Assembly: GCA_945947845.1 (NCBI GenBank)
Contig: CAMEZN010000136.1
Location: 1-5,700 of the forward strand
DNA: 5,700 bases
Reading direction: 5' to 3'
DNA from: an uncultured Mucispirillum sp.
Lineage (GTDB): Bacteria > Chrysiogenota > Deferribacteres > Deferribacterales > Mucispirillaceae
The notes under the pieces were generated by a model. It searched no databases. It was not told the DNA's origin and saw only the letters and a list, made by a program, of their open reading frames with translations. Of this stretch, positions 1-4,546 are shown one piece after another. Positions within the stretch are counted from its first letter, which is position 1. Each line of letters opens with the position of its first letter. A program made the position numbers and the translations under genes.

Positions 1-1
1 A

Positions 2-469
2 GAATATAATCAAAAAGATAAAAATTTTAATATAAATTATTTTAGTAAAGATTTACAACATTTAGAATTTCATCAATATGGAAATGTTGGACTTGATGAG
101 TGTGGAAATGCCTATATTTTCAATATTAAAGACGAAGAAATAGCACATTTATTTAATACTGCCCAAACAAAAGAAGAAATACTTAATAAAAATATTAAAG
201 AATTTATGTTTAATGAAAATACTAAAATAGAATTAACTACCAATAAAAATAATAATTCTTTAATACTATTAAAACAGCAAGATAATAGGGAATATTTTGA
301 AATAAAAATATATGATATTAAATCTATATCCATTGAAGATTTCAAAGTCACTGTAACATATTATGATGTTAATCAAGACAACCTTTTAGGCTTTGAAAAA
401 GAAATGTATGATTTAACTAAACTTATCAATTTAAAAGAATATATAAATTTTTTATCTAAATATTTATAA
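2..469 (+). CDS. Unknown protein, 3' part only (5' end outside window)
   Basis: The frame is open from the second base of the window to TAA at 467-469, giving 155 residues with no start signal. The first internal ATG, at 206, has no SD (upstream is AAAATATTAAAGAATTT), so the gene most likely begins before the window. The visible part is hydrophilic and rich in Asn, Lys, Ile and Glu. It has no hydrophobic segment, no Cys/His cluster and no motif I recognise. The C-terminal half (from about residue 80) alternates charged and beta-branched residues, which suggests beta strands followed by a short helix at the end. No function can be assigned. It is followed by a 125-base non-coding stretch holding several dyads, so it is probably not cotranscribed with the next gene in a simple way. 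Confidence 0.7.
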   Translation, partial: EYNQKDKNFNINYFSKDLQHLEFHQYGNVGLDECGNAYIFNIKDEEIAHLFNTAQTKEEILNKNIKEFMFNENTKIELTTNKNNNSLILLKQQDNREYFEIKIYDIKSISIEDFKVTVTYYDVNQDNLLGFEKEMYDLTKLINLKEYINFLSKYL

Positions 470-480
470 AAATAATAATG

Positions 481-507
481 TTGTTACACTTAAACCATTG
501 ATAAATA
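481..507 (+). promoter_or_regulatory. Possible promoter upstream of the 595 gene
   Basis: TTGTTA (481-486) could be a -35 box and TAAATA (502-507) a -10 box, with a 15-base spacer that is shorter than optimal. It lies just upstream of two overlapping dyads (514-541) and of the hairpin before the 595 start, a layout expected of a regulated promoter. In DNA this AT-rich such matches arise often by chance, so this is a weak call. Confidence 0.25.
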
Positions 508-513
508 AGTAAT

Positions 514-541
514 GTGCAAATTTTGCACTTTTGGGAAAGTG
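514..541 (+). promoter_or_regulatory. Two overlapping dyads (operator or alternative hairpins)
   Basis: GTGCAAA (514-520) and TTTGCAC (522-528) form a perfect 7-bp dyad around one T. CACTTT (526-531) and AAAGTG (536-541) form a perfect 6-bp dyad with loop TGGG. The two share CAC at 526-528, so as RNA only one can form at a time. The first, with only one central base, cannot close as a tight RNA hairpin without opening inner pairs, so it looks more like a protein-binding operator. The second can fold. No regulator gene that could bind here is recognisable in the window. Confidence 0.4.
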
Positions 542-559
542 TGAAATAAAATAAAAATG

Positions 560-584
560 AACTGTTTCCATTTTGGAAACAGTT
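560..584 (+). repeat. Leader dyad repeat, copy 1 (perfect 11-bp hairpin)
   Basis: AACTGTTTCCA (560-570) pairs perfectly with TGGAAACAGTT (574-584) across the loop TTT. The hairpin ends one base before the run GGGGGA (585-590), the SD of the 595 gene. Because no T-run follows and a start codon lies 10 bases downstream, it is not an intrinsic terminator. Related elements occur at 950-980 and 1843-1867 in the same position relative to a start codon. The wider block 551-593 matches 1833-1876 with a few substitutions and a one-base insertion. Confidence 0.75.
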
Positions 585-594
585 GGGGGAAATG

Positions 595-945
595 ATGATT
601 AAATTTATACCATTACATAGAAATTTAATAAAAGAATTTTTTGCTACGATAGAGTTAGATAATAGTGAATCTGCTGATTATTTAAAATATGAAAAATTAA
701 TTGTAAAATCAGGTTATAAAGAAGATGAAATAATTTTTGATGTTGAAGATGATTACAATCCCATTTATGTAAGAAAATCTGATTTAATTTATGAAGATTA
801 TTATGGTGGTGCAATTATATATAATACAGAAAGTCATTCAATAGAGTTTTTTAATAATGACCAGTTTTCAATACTTCAAGATTTTTTATATAAGCATGCA
901 GAAATGATAGAGTTATGCGAGTTTGAGTTGATAGTAGAAGATTAA
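595..945 (+). CDS. Small acidic protein of unknown function
   Basis: This encodes 116 residues ending at TAA 943-945. I chose ATG 595 because the SD-like run GGGGGA (585-590) is 4 bases upstream. ATG 592 is too close to it, and an in-frame TTG at 583 lies inside the hairpin arm. The protein is strongly acidic: I count about 26 Asp/Glu against 10 Lys/Arg. Acidic clusters include EDE and DVEDD near residues 38-49 and a terminal IVED. There is no membrane segment and no motif I recognise. Small, highly acidic proteins in accessory DNA are sometimes DNA mimics or immunity proteins, but nothing here beyond charge supports that. The preceding hairpin could influence its translation. Confidence 0.75.
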   Translation: MIKFIPLHRNLIKEFFATIELDNSESADYLKYEKLIVKSGYKEDEIIFDVEDDYNPIYVRKSDLIYEDYYGGAIIYNTESHSIEFFNNDQFSILQDFLYKHAEMIELCEFELIVED

Positions 946-949
946 TTAT

Positions 950-980
950 AGTGGTTATTTCCAAAATGGAAAAAGCCACT
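950..980 (+). repeat. Leader dyad repeat, copy 2 (imperfect 14-bp hairpin)
   Basis: AGTGGTTATTTCCA (950-963) pairs with TGGAAAAAGCCACT (967-980) across the loop AAA, with one G-T wobble (955/975) and one A-A mismatch (957/973). The core TTTCCA/TGGAAA is the same as in copy 1, but the loop is AAA instead of TTT and the outer arm differs (AGTGG/CCACT). It sits in the gap between the 595 and 995 genes, 14 bases before ATG 995. Preserved pairing with an unrelated outer arm suggests that the structure matters, or that the TTTCCA...TGGAAA core is a protein site. Confidence 0.65.
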
Positions 981-994
981 AAAGAGTGGGAAAT

Positions 995-1342
995 ATGGAA
1001 AAAATAATTGATTTAGGACAAATGATAAAGTTACTTGATTATAATATAGCAGCACTTAAAGAAATATTTACACTAAACAGAATATTTAATATTACACCTA
1101 ACAAAGATATTTTAAATGATATAATCAATAAAGCTGAAGAAATAAATAATTGGGATACTCTTTTTACAATTTATTATTCTGAAAGTGATAGAGTTTGTAA
1201 TAAAATAGAATATATTAATATGGACTATCACAATATAAGATTAGTTGTTTATAGATTTTCACATTTTACATACACTGATAATAAAAAACCAAAAAGAGTT
1301 GTATTTTATAAATTACTTAAACCTAATCTATTGGAGCAATAA
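995..1342 (+). CDS. Unknown protein, 115 aa
   Basis: The start is taken as ATG 995, with GGGA (988-991) as a close, weak SD. An in-frame GTG at 986 would lack one. TAA is at 1340-1342. The N-terminal half looks helical (IDLGQMIKLLDYNIAALKEIF, then KDILNDIINKAEEINN). The C-terminal half looks like beta strands (DTLFTIYYSES, NIRLVVYRFSH, RVVFYKLLK) with a basic KKPKR stretch near residues 97-101. I see no catalytic motif or membrane helix and cannot assign a family. The next gene starts one base after this stop, so the two are very likely translationally coupled and may act together. Confidence 0.7.
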   Translation: MEKIIDLGQMIKLLDYNIAALKEIFTLNRIFNITPNKDILNDIINKAEEINNWDTLFTIYYSESDRVCNKIEYINMDYHNIRLVVYRFSHFTYTDNKKPKRVVFYKLLKPNLLEQ

Positions 1343-1343
1343 C

Positions 1344-1817
1344 ATGTATGATGTATATGTAAAAGAATGTAATGTTGAATGGAATATTGGTGATAAGGTT
1401 TACTGTTATTATACTGATGGAAATTGTTTATGGAGAAAGAAAGAAACTGTAATAACAGATATATCATCTATGTATATATTTACAGATGAAAAAGAACTGA
1501 TTTATACAGAAAAGCAAAAAAAATATAATTTAAAAGGTGGAAAAACTGATAAACGAGGATATTCTCAGTTTATTATACCTATAAATCATAAATATGTAGA
1601 AATTTTTGATGAAAAAATGAAATTAGCAAATAAGGTTGTAGAAAATTTAATATATCTACAAACCCCTATTAAATATTGTGATATTTTGTTTAAAGAGGAA
1701 TATATTAAAGAGCTATTAGAAAAATCACAAGATTTAATAAATTGTTTTAAACAGGCATATAATATGGAAAATTTTGAAAAAAAATTTATGAAATCAGTTT
1801 GTGATAATAGGTTTTAA
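1344..1817 (+). CDS. Unknown protein with possible N-terminal beta-barrel domain
   Basis: This encodes 157 residues. The frame stays open upstream to 1245, but ATG 1344 is the better start: it has GGAG (1332-1335) 8 bases before it and begins one base after the upstream stop. Upstream codons would overlap the 995 gene. The N-terminal part (about residues 10-90) reads as successive strands: WNIGDKVYCYYTD, ETVITDISSMYIFTDE, then YNLKGG and FIIPINHKYVEIFDE. The GD-V start, strand order and late aromatic Tyr resemble the small 'beta barrel domain' proteins found in phages, but this is by eye and tentative. The C-terminal 65 residues look helical and charged. Coupling to the 995 gene suggests a shared role. 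Confidence 0.7.
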   Translation: MYDVYVKECNVEWNIGDKVYCYYTDGNCLWRKKETVITDISSMYIFTDEKELIYTEKQKKYNLKGGKTDKRGYSQFIIPINHKYVEIFDEKMKLANKVVENLIYLQTPIKYCDILFKEEYIKELLEKSQDLINCFKQAYNMENFEKKFMKSVCDNRF

Positions 1818-1842
1818 TAGTATTATTAACTCATAAAAATTG

Positions 1843-1867
1843 AACTGTTTCTATTTTGGAAACAATT
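1843..1867 (+). repeat. Leader dyad repeat, copy 3
   Basis: AACTGTTTCTA (1843-1853) and TGGAAACAATT (1857-1867) flank the loop TTT. Relative to copy 1 there are two changes in the hairpin: T1852 gives a T-G wobble, and A1865 gives a C-A mismatch. The flanks also match copy 1 (ATAAAAAT before, a GAGGG SD after), so 551-593 and 1833-1876 are diverged copies of one leader. The downstream start codon here opens only a 19-codon frame. Confidence 0.65.
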
Positions 1868-1876
1868 GAGGGTAAT

Positions 1877-1936
1877 ATGGAAATAAATTTACAAGCATAT
1901 GAAAGTAATTGTTCACAAATATGTATATCAAAATAA
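1877..1936 (+). CDS. Possible 19-aa leader peptide or gene remnant
   Basis: The ATG at 1877 has the SD GAGGG (1868-1872) 4 bases upstream and reads 19 codons to TAA 1934-1936 (MEINLQAYESNCSQICISK). Its initiation signal is better than that of the nuclease gene that follows 29 bases later. It could be a leader peptide whose translation feeds ribosomes to the nuclease start, or the stub of a gene that once followed leader copy 3. The peptide has two Cys and no recognisable family. Coding status is uncertain. Confidence 0.3.
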   Translation: MEINLQAYESNCSQICISK

Positions 1937-1965
1937 GAGAAGAATTGGCAGAATAAGTGAAAATA

Positions 1966-2499
1966 ATGATGGCAGAGCATATATTATACTCACATAAAGA
2001 ATTGATAAATTTGTTTTGTGACTGTATTACTAAAAAAAGGTTTATTGATAAAACAGTAAATGGTATTAAAACAAATACATGGGGCGGTGTAAATAACGAA
2101 GAAGGTTTTAACCTTTATAACTTCTACAGACCAAGAAATTTATTTACTGAGCCTGCTAAGTGTATGGAGCGACCTGATATTATATTATTTTATCAGTCTG
2201 GTATCAGTGCCATTGTTGAAGTTAAAACAAGTAGAAATGATTTTCTTGCTGATTTTAAGAAAAAACATAGAAAAAATAATAATAGTATGGGAGATTATAA
2301 GTATCTGCTTTGCAGCAAAAATATAGATATAAAAGAACTTCCTGATACATGGGGGATATTAAGAATTGATAATATTGGTAAACATAAACCATATCTGCAG
2401 ATGGAACGAATAGCACATAAAACAAATAAAAACAGTTATGAAGAAATAGAGCTTCTGAGCAAACTATTAAGGTATGGCCAAAAGAATTATAATGAATAA
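1966..2499 (+). CDS. PD-(D/E)XK nuclease-like protein, MmcB/phage type
   Basis: This encodes 177 residues and is probably a DNA-acting protein of the restriction-endonuclease fold. Seen in the sequence: RPDIILF (69-75) supplies the Asp (D71), and AIVEVKTSRNDFLADFKKKHR (82-102) supplies the (D/E)XK pair E85/K87, followed by the DF--D signature. GDYKYLLC (109-116) and ELPDTWGILRID (124-135) follow in the usual order. From family knowledge, MmcB-like DNA repair proteins and related phage proteins carry the same EVK-S--DF--D and ELP--WG blocks, so cleavage or repair of DNA is the likely role. The start is uncertain: ATG 1966 or 1969, or GTG 1957 in frame, all with poor SD. The weak start fits coupling to the short frame at 1877-1936. 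No methylase partner is visible, which argues against a simple restriction system. Confidence 0.75.
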   Translation: MMAEHILYSHKELINLFCDCITKKRFIDKTVNGIKTNTWGGVNNEEGFNLYNFYRPRNLFTEPAKCMERPDIILFYQSGISAIVEVKTSRNDFLADFKKKHRKNNNSMGDYKYLLCSKNIDIKELPDTWGILRIDNIGKHKPYLQMERIAHKTNKNSYEEIELLSKLLRYGQKNYNE

Positions 2500-2501
2500 A
2501 A

Positions 2502-2546
2502 TGCACAGCAGATTTTCTACTGTGCAGATTTGGTTTCTGCGGGTTT
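2502..2546 (+). terminator. Probable terminator after the nuclease gene
   Basis: TGCACAG (2502-2508) pairs with CTGTGCA (2520-2526). Inside it AGA (2510-2512) pairs with TCT (2516-2518) across a C-A mismatch. A second short hairpin, GCAGA/TCTGC (2524-2528/2536-2540), follows and is succeeded by GGG and then five T (2544-2548). The two stems compete for bases 2524-2526. The position three bases after the stop codon fits a terminator, but the T-run is short and partly separated from the stronger stem. Confidence 0.45.
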
Positions 2547-2657
2547 TTAATCTATCCTATATTTTTTCTTTTCCCGCATATCTTACTTAACACAATATCT
2601 GTAATATTTCTATATAATTTTAAGTATTTTTTAAAATATTCAATGTAACCTCATTAT

Positions 2658-2663
2658 TATAAT
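2658..2663 (+). promoter_or_regulatory. Possible -10 box for the 2697 gene
   Basis: TATAAT at 2658-2663 is a perfect consensus -10 box, 33 bases before ATG 2697. It lies after the terminator-like region, where a new transcription unit should start. No good TTGACA-like -35 box is seen at 16-18 bases upstream, and perfect TATAAT also occurs at 4480-4485, so chance is not excluded. Confidence 0.3.
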
Positions 2664-2696
2664 AATACTAAAACCAAAAATAAAGTGGTGAATATT

Positions 2697-2882
2697 ATGA
2701 AAAAAAGCAATATTCAAAAGAAATCTTTTTTATATGCACTTATTTTCTTACTTATAACTATTTTTTCTGTATCAGAGTTGATTTTAAATCAAAATATGAT
2801 GCCAGCATATTTTTTTGGCACATTATTTTTAGCATGCTGGATAATTGAATATGTTAAAATGAAAAAAGCTAATAAAGGATAA
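2697..2882 (+). CDS. Small two-helix membrane protein, unknown
   Basis: This encodes 61 residues. ATG 2697 is preferred over in-frame GTG 2685 and 2688, because GGTGA (2687-2691) serves as SD 5 bases upstream. Two hydrophobic segments are clear: about residues 11-31 (FLYALIFLLITIFSVSELIL) and 36-53 (PAYFFGTLFLACWIIEYV), joined by a short polar turn. Lys-rich ends (MKKSNIQKK and KMKKANK) predict that both termini face the cytoplasm. I do not recognise the family. The last bases carry the SD of the next small membrane gene, whose start is 4 bases after this stop, so the pair is coupled. Holin, pump accessory or toxin-like roles cannot be told apart from sequence alone. Confidence 0.65.
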   Translation: MKKSNIQKKSFLYALIFLLITIFSVSELILNQNMMPAYFFGTLFLACWIIEYVKMKKANKG

Positions 2883-2886
2883 TAAT

Positions 2887-3042
2887 ATGGATACCCAATC
2901 AAATAAAAAAACAGGAATAATTGGAACTGTTATAACATTTATACTGGCAGTTTTTGTGTATATGTTATACATAGTTATTTTACCATCAATTATGATATTC
3001 AAAATGCTTTTTCAAAAGGAAAAAACGAAGAAACCTGAATAA
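2887..3042 (+). CDS. 51-aa single-span membrane protein, unknown
   Basis: ATG 2887 has a strong SD, AAAGGA (2874-2879), 7 bases upstream, overlapping the end of the previous gene. The 51-codon frame ends at TAA 3040-3042. A polar, Lys-containing N-terminus (MDTQSNKKTG) is followed by one long hydrophobic stretch, about residues 11-42, interrupted by Pro33. It ends in a very charged tail (QKEKTKKPE). This is long for a single helix, so one kinked span or a tight hairpin is possible. The good SD, four-base gap to the 2697 gene and shared membrane character argue that it is real and works with its upstream neighbour. No family is recognised. Confidence 0.65.
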   Translation: MDTQSNKKTGIIGTVITFILAVFVYMLYIVILPSIMIFKMLFQKEKTKKPE

Positions 3043-3058
3043 ACGGTGTAATCTTTTT

Positions 3059-3074
3059 CAACAAACCAACAAAC
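3059..3074 (+). repeat. Two tandem 8-bp repeats
   Basis: CAACAAAC occurs twice in tandem (3059-3066, 3067-3074), followed by a degenerate third unit, CATCAAAT (3075-3082). It lies in the gap before the 3128 gene, just upstream of the start-codon hairpin. It could be a small protein-binding iteron-like site, but two copies are too few to be sure. Confidence 0.3.
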
Positions 3075-3089
3075 CATCAAATATGTAAT

Positions 3090-3135
3090 GTAACCATACG
3101 AATTTAATATAAGGCAGGAGGATTTGTATGGTTAC
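3090..3135 (+). promoter_or_regulatory. Hairpin enclosing SD and start codon of the 3128 gene
   Basis: GTAACCATAC (3090-3099) is the exact reverse complement of GTATGGTTAC (3126-3135). Pairing continues inward through GAATTT (3100-3105) against GGATTT (3120-3125) with three G-U pairs, making a 16-bp helix around a 14-base loop (3106-3119). The helix contains the ATG at 3128-3130 and the last two bases of the SD AGGAGG (3116-3121). The other four SD bases are in the loop. Such folding would hinder ribosome access. Alternatively the same symmetry could be a DNA operator. Confidence 0.5.
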
Positions 3136-3472
3136 TAATATTCAACAATCATTAAACAAAAAAGAAAAATACAAAGCTGTCTGTCGTAGAGAATTAAATA
3201 AGATAGCAAGAAAAACAGAATATTTTATTTTTTCTCAAAACAATCAGCAGTATTTGGATAAGTCTTGGTTATACAATTTAAAACGAAAGATTAAAGCATA
3301 TGTTATTATTTATTTTGCTGAGAAGCTTAACTGTGCTGCTAGAAGATTAAAGTTTAAATATATGAGTAATCGCCAGTGTAAAGAAATAGTTCGTTTAATA
3401 AATAATACTGACTTAAAAGAGATATTTGATTATGTATCAAATAAAATTAATGAACAGGAGTTGAATGTATGA
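3128..3472 (+). CDS. Basic 114-aa protein of unknown function
   Basis: ATG 3128 has a perfect SD, AGGAGG (3116-3121), 6 bases upstream. TGA 3470-3472 overlaps the next start (ATGA). The protein is strongly basic (about 24 Lys/Arg against 11 Asp/Glu) and appears mainly helical, with Lys/Arg pairs spread throughout (KKEKYK, CRREL, LKRKIK, AARRLKFKY). There are three Cys (19, 69, 84) but no zinc-type spacing. The segment around residues 57-71 (AYVIIYFAEKLNCAA) is amphipathic rather than clearly membrane-spanning. The charge suggests nucleic-acid binding or a cytosolic partner of the membrane proteins encoded next, but I recognise no family. It is first in a coupled group with the 3469 and 3729 genes, and its start lies in a hairpin. 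Confidence 0.75.
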   Translation: MVTNIQQSLNKKEKYKAVCRRELNKIARKTEYFIFSQNNQQYLDKSWLYNLKRKIKAYVIIYFAEKLNCAARRLKFKYMSNRQCKEIVRLINNTDLKEIFDYVSNKINEQELNV

Positions 3473-3717
3473 TGAAATATTTAGATCCAATGTATTGGTT
3501 AGGGCAAGATGGGTATGCAAAAATTAGTGATATGATTATCACACAGTTATTCAACGGTAATATATCAAGAGTATTAAGTGCAGCACTGCTTATAATTGGT
3601 ATGTGGTTTGTGTTTCGAAGAAAATTAACAGGTGCAGGGCTCGGTTTTGTATCGGTCTCTGTATTATTAATATTCGGAAAAAGTTTACTAGAGTTATTTA
3701 ATATTAACTTATTTTAA
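3469..3717 (+). CDS. 82-aa two-helix membrane protein, unknown
   Basis: The start ATG 3469 overlaps the previous stop (ATGA) and has AGGAG (3456-3460) 8 bases upstream. ATG 3472 is an alternative. After a polar N-terminal 30 residues with aromatic positions (MYWLGQDGY), two hydrophobic helices follow: about residues 33-49 (SRVLSAALLIIGMWFVF) and 54-77 (TGAGLGFVSVSVLLIFGKSLLELF). They are joined by the basic turn RRKL. Two helices with a short basic loop and Gly-rich second helix recall VirB2/TrbC pilin-like and Maff2-like small proteins of conjugation systems, but there is no signal peptide and no decisive motif. Holin-like function is another option. It is followed after 11 bases by a larger membrane protein. 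Confidence 0.8.
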   Translation: MMKYLDPMYWLGQDGYAKISDMIITQLFNGNISRVLSAALLIIGMWFVFRRKLTGAGLGFVSVSVLLIFGKSLLELFNINLF

Positions 3718-3728
3718 GGAGGGCAATA

Positions 3729-4478
3729 ATGGCGAACAATAATTCTAACAATGAAACAGTTATACAGACAGGAGCAGGCAGGGAGAAAGCAAAGAATATT
3801 GTAGATGCTCATGCTGAGATAAGCAGGTATTCAGTGCTTGAGATGAATGGTGGAGAAACCCATGAACGAATGTTTGCATGGGACCAGGTAATAGAGTTTT
3901 TTGCGATAGGGTTTAAGATATTCTTTGCAGGTTTTATAGTATGTTTATTTTTAGTACCTACTGCTGTTGCTGTAAACTTTGGGCTGCTTAATATGTATGG
4001 CGGCATTCCTAATATATATGACAAGATATTTATATTTATTTTAGCATTTTCAATGACATTTGGAGCTATTGTAATAATATTACAAATGGCAAAATTTGTT
4101 GAAGGTCCTGTAACATATAAGATGTTAAAAAGTTTATATACTGGAGCGATATCATCGTCATTAATAAAAGGGATAGTATTGTTTATACTGTTTCAGTTTA
4201 TGGCCACCTTAATTACACCAGAATCAGTAATGGCACATTTGAGTATATTTTTAAGATTACTACCTAATGCGAATGAGTTAGCTGCATCTACTCCTTATGA
4301 GTTAGCAGCGGTTATTGTAGGTATAATTAAACCAGTTTTTCGTATTTCAGCAACAATTATGCTTGTTTATGGATTTATGGCGGCAGTTCTTTTAACAGTA
4401 ATTTTAATAAAATCTAAAATTAAATTAAAAAATATTATAAAAAAACAAGCATTTATTAATAAAAATGTAACACAGTAA
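3729..4478 (+). CDS. Multi-span membrane protein, unknown (about 4 helices)
   Basis: This encodes 249 residues with the SD AAGGAGG (3716-3722) 6 bases before ATG 3729. The N-terminal ~50 residues are polar and likely cytosolic (ends in ETHERMFAWDQ). Hydrophobic segments lie at about 57-81, 99-120, 141-162 and 206-227, with a moderately hydrophobic stretch at 190-203. The C-terminal 22 residues are Lys-rich (KSKIKLKNIIKKQ), indicating a cytoplasmic tail. I do not recognise the family. Its place right after an 82-aa two-helix protein resembles the pilin/VirB6-TrbL order of some conjugation operons, but no ATPase, VirB4 or relaxase gene is in view to support it. The tail is encoded by very A-rich DNA including a run of seven A, so a frameshifted C-terminus cannot be excluded. 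Confidence 0.8.
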   Translation: MANNNSNNETVIQTGAGREKAKNIVDAHAEISRYSVLEMNGGETHERMFAWDQVIEFFAIGFKIFFAGFIVCLFLVPTAVAVNFGLLNMYGGIPNIYDKIFIFILAFSMTFGAIVIILQMAKFVEGPVTYKMLKSLYTGAISSSLIKGIVLFILFQFMATLITPESVMAHLSIFLRLLPNANELAASTPYELAAVIVGIIKPVFRISATIMLVYGFMAAVLLTVILIKSKIKLKNIIKKQAFINKNVTQ

Positions 4479-4546
4479 TTATAATAATTAACAGCAGGTA
4501 ATAATATAAACTAAACTAAATAATAAAAGTAAAAGGAGTAAAAAAG

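Noticed and set aside
112..351. 79-codon minus-strand open frame
   Set aside because: It lies wholly antisense to the long frame at 2-469 and has no SD. Its hydrophobic Ser/Leu/Ile-rich product is the typical shadow of AT-rich Lys/Asn-rich coding sequence.
560..584. Intrinsic terminator for the upstream gene
   Set aside because: The stem is not followed by a T-run. It is followed directly by a G-rich SD and a start codon.
1245..1343. Upstream extension of the 1344 gene
   Set aside because: It would overlap the 995 gene by about 100 bases and has no SD at 1245, whereas ATG 1344 has a well-spaced GGAG.
560..1867. Integron attC sites between small cassette-like genes
   Set aside because: The repeats are only 25-31 bp, lack the GTTRRRY/RYYYAAC core pairs and lie before starts rather than after stops. 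No integrase is visible.
2255..2506. 83-codon minus-strand open frame
   Set aside because: Antisense to the nuclease-like gene, which shows clear family motifs. The product is a Tyr/Phe-rich shadow without an SD.
2501..2590. 29-codon frame starting ATG 2501
   Set aside because: It starts inside the terminator-like hairpin, has no SD and does not encode any recognisable protein.
3809..4024. 71-codon minus-strand open frame
   Set aside because: Antisense to the N-terminal part of the 249-aa membrane protein, with no SD and no recognisable features.
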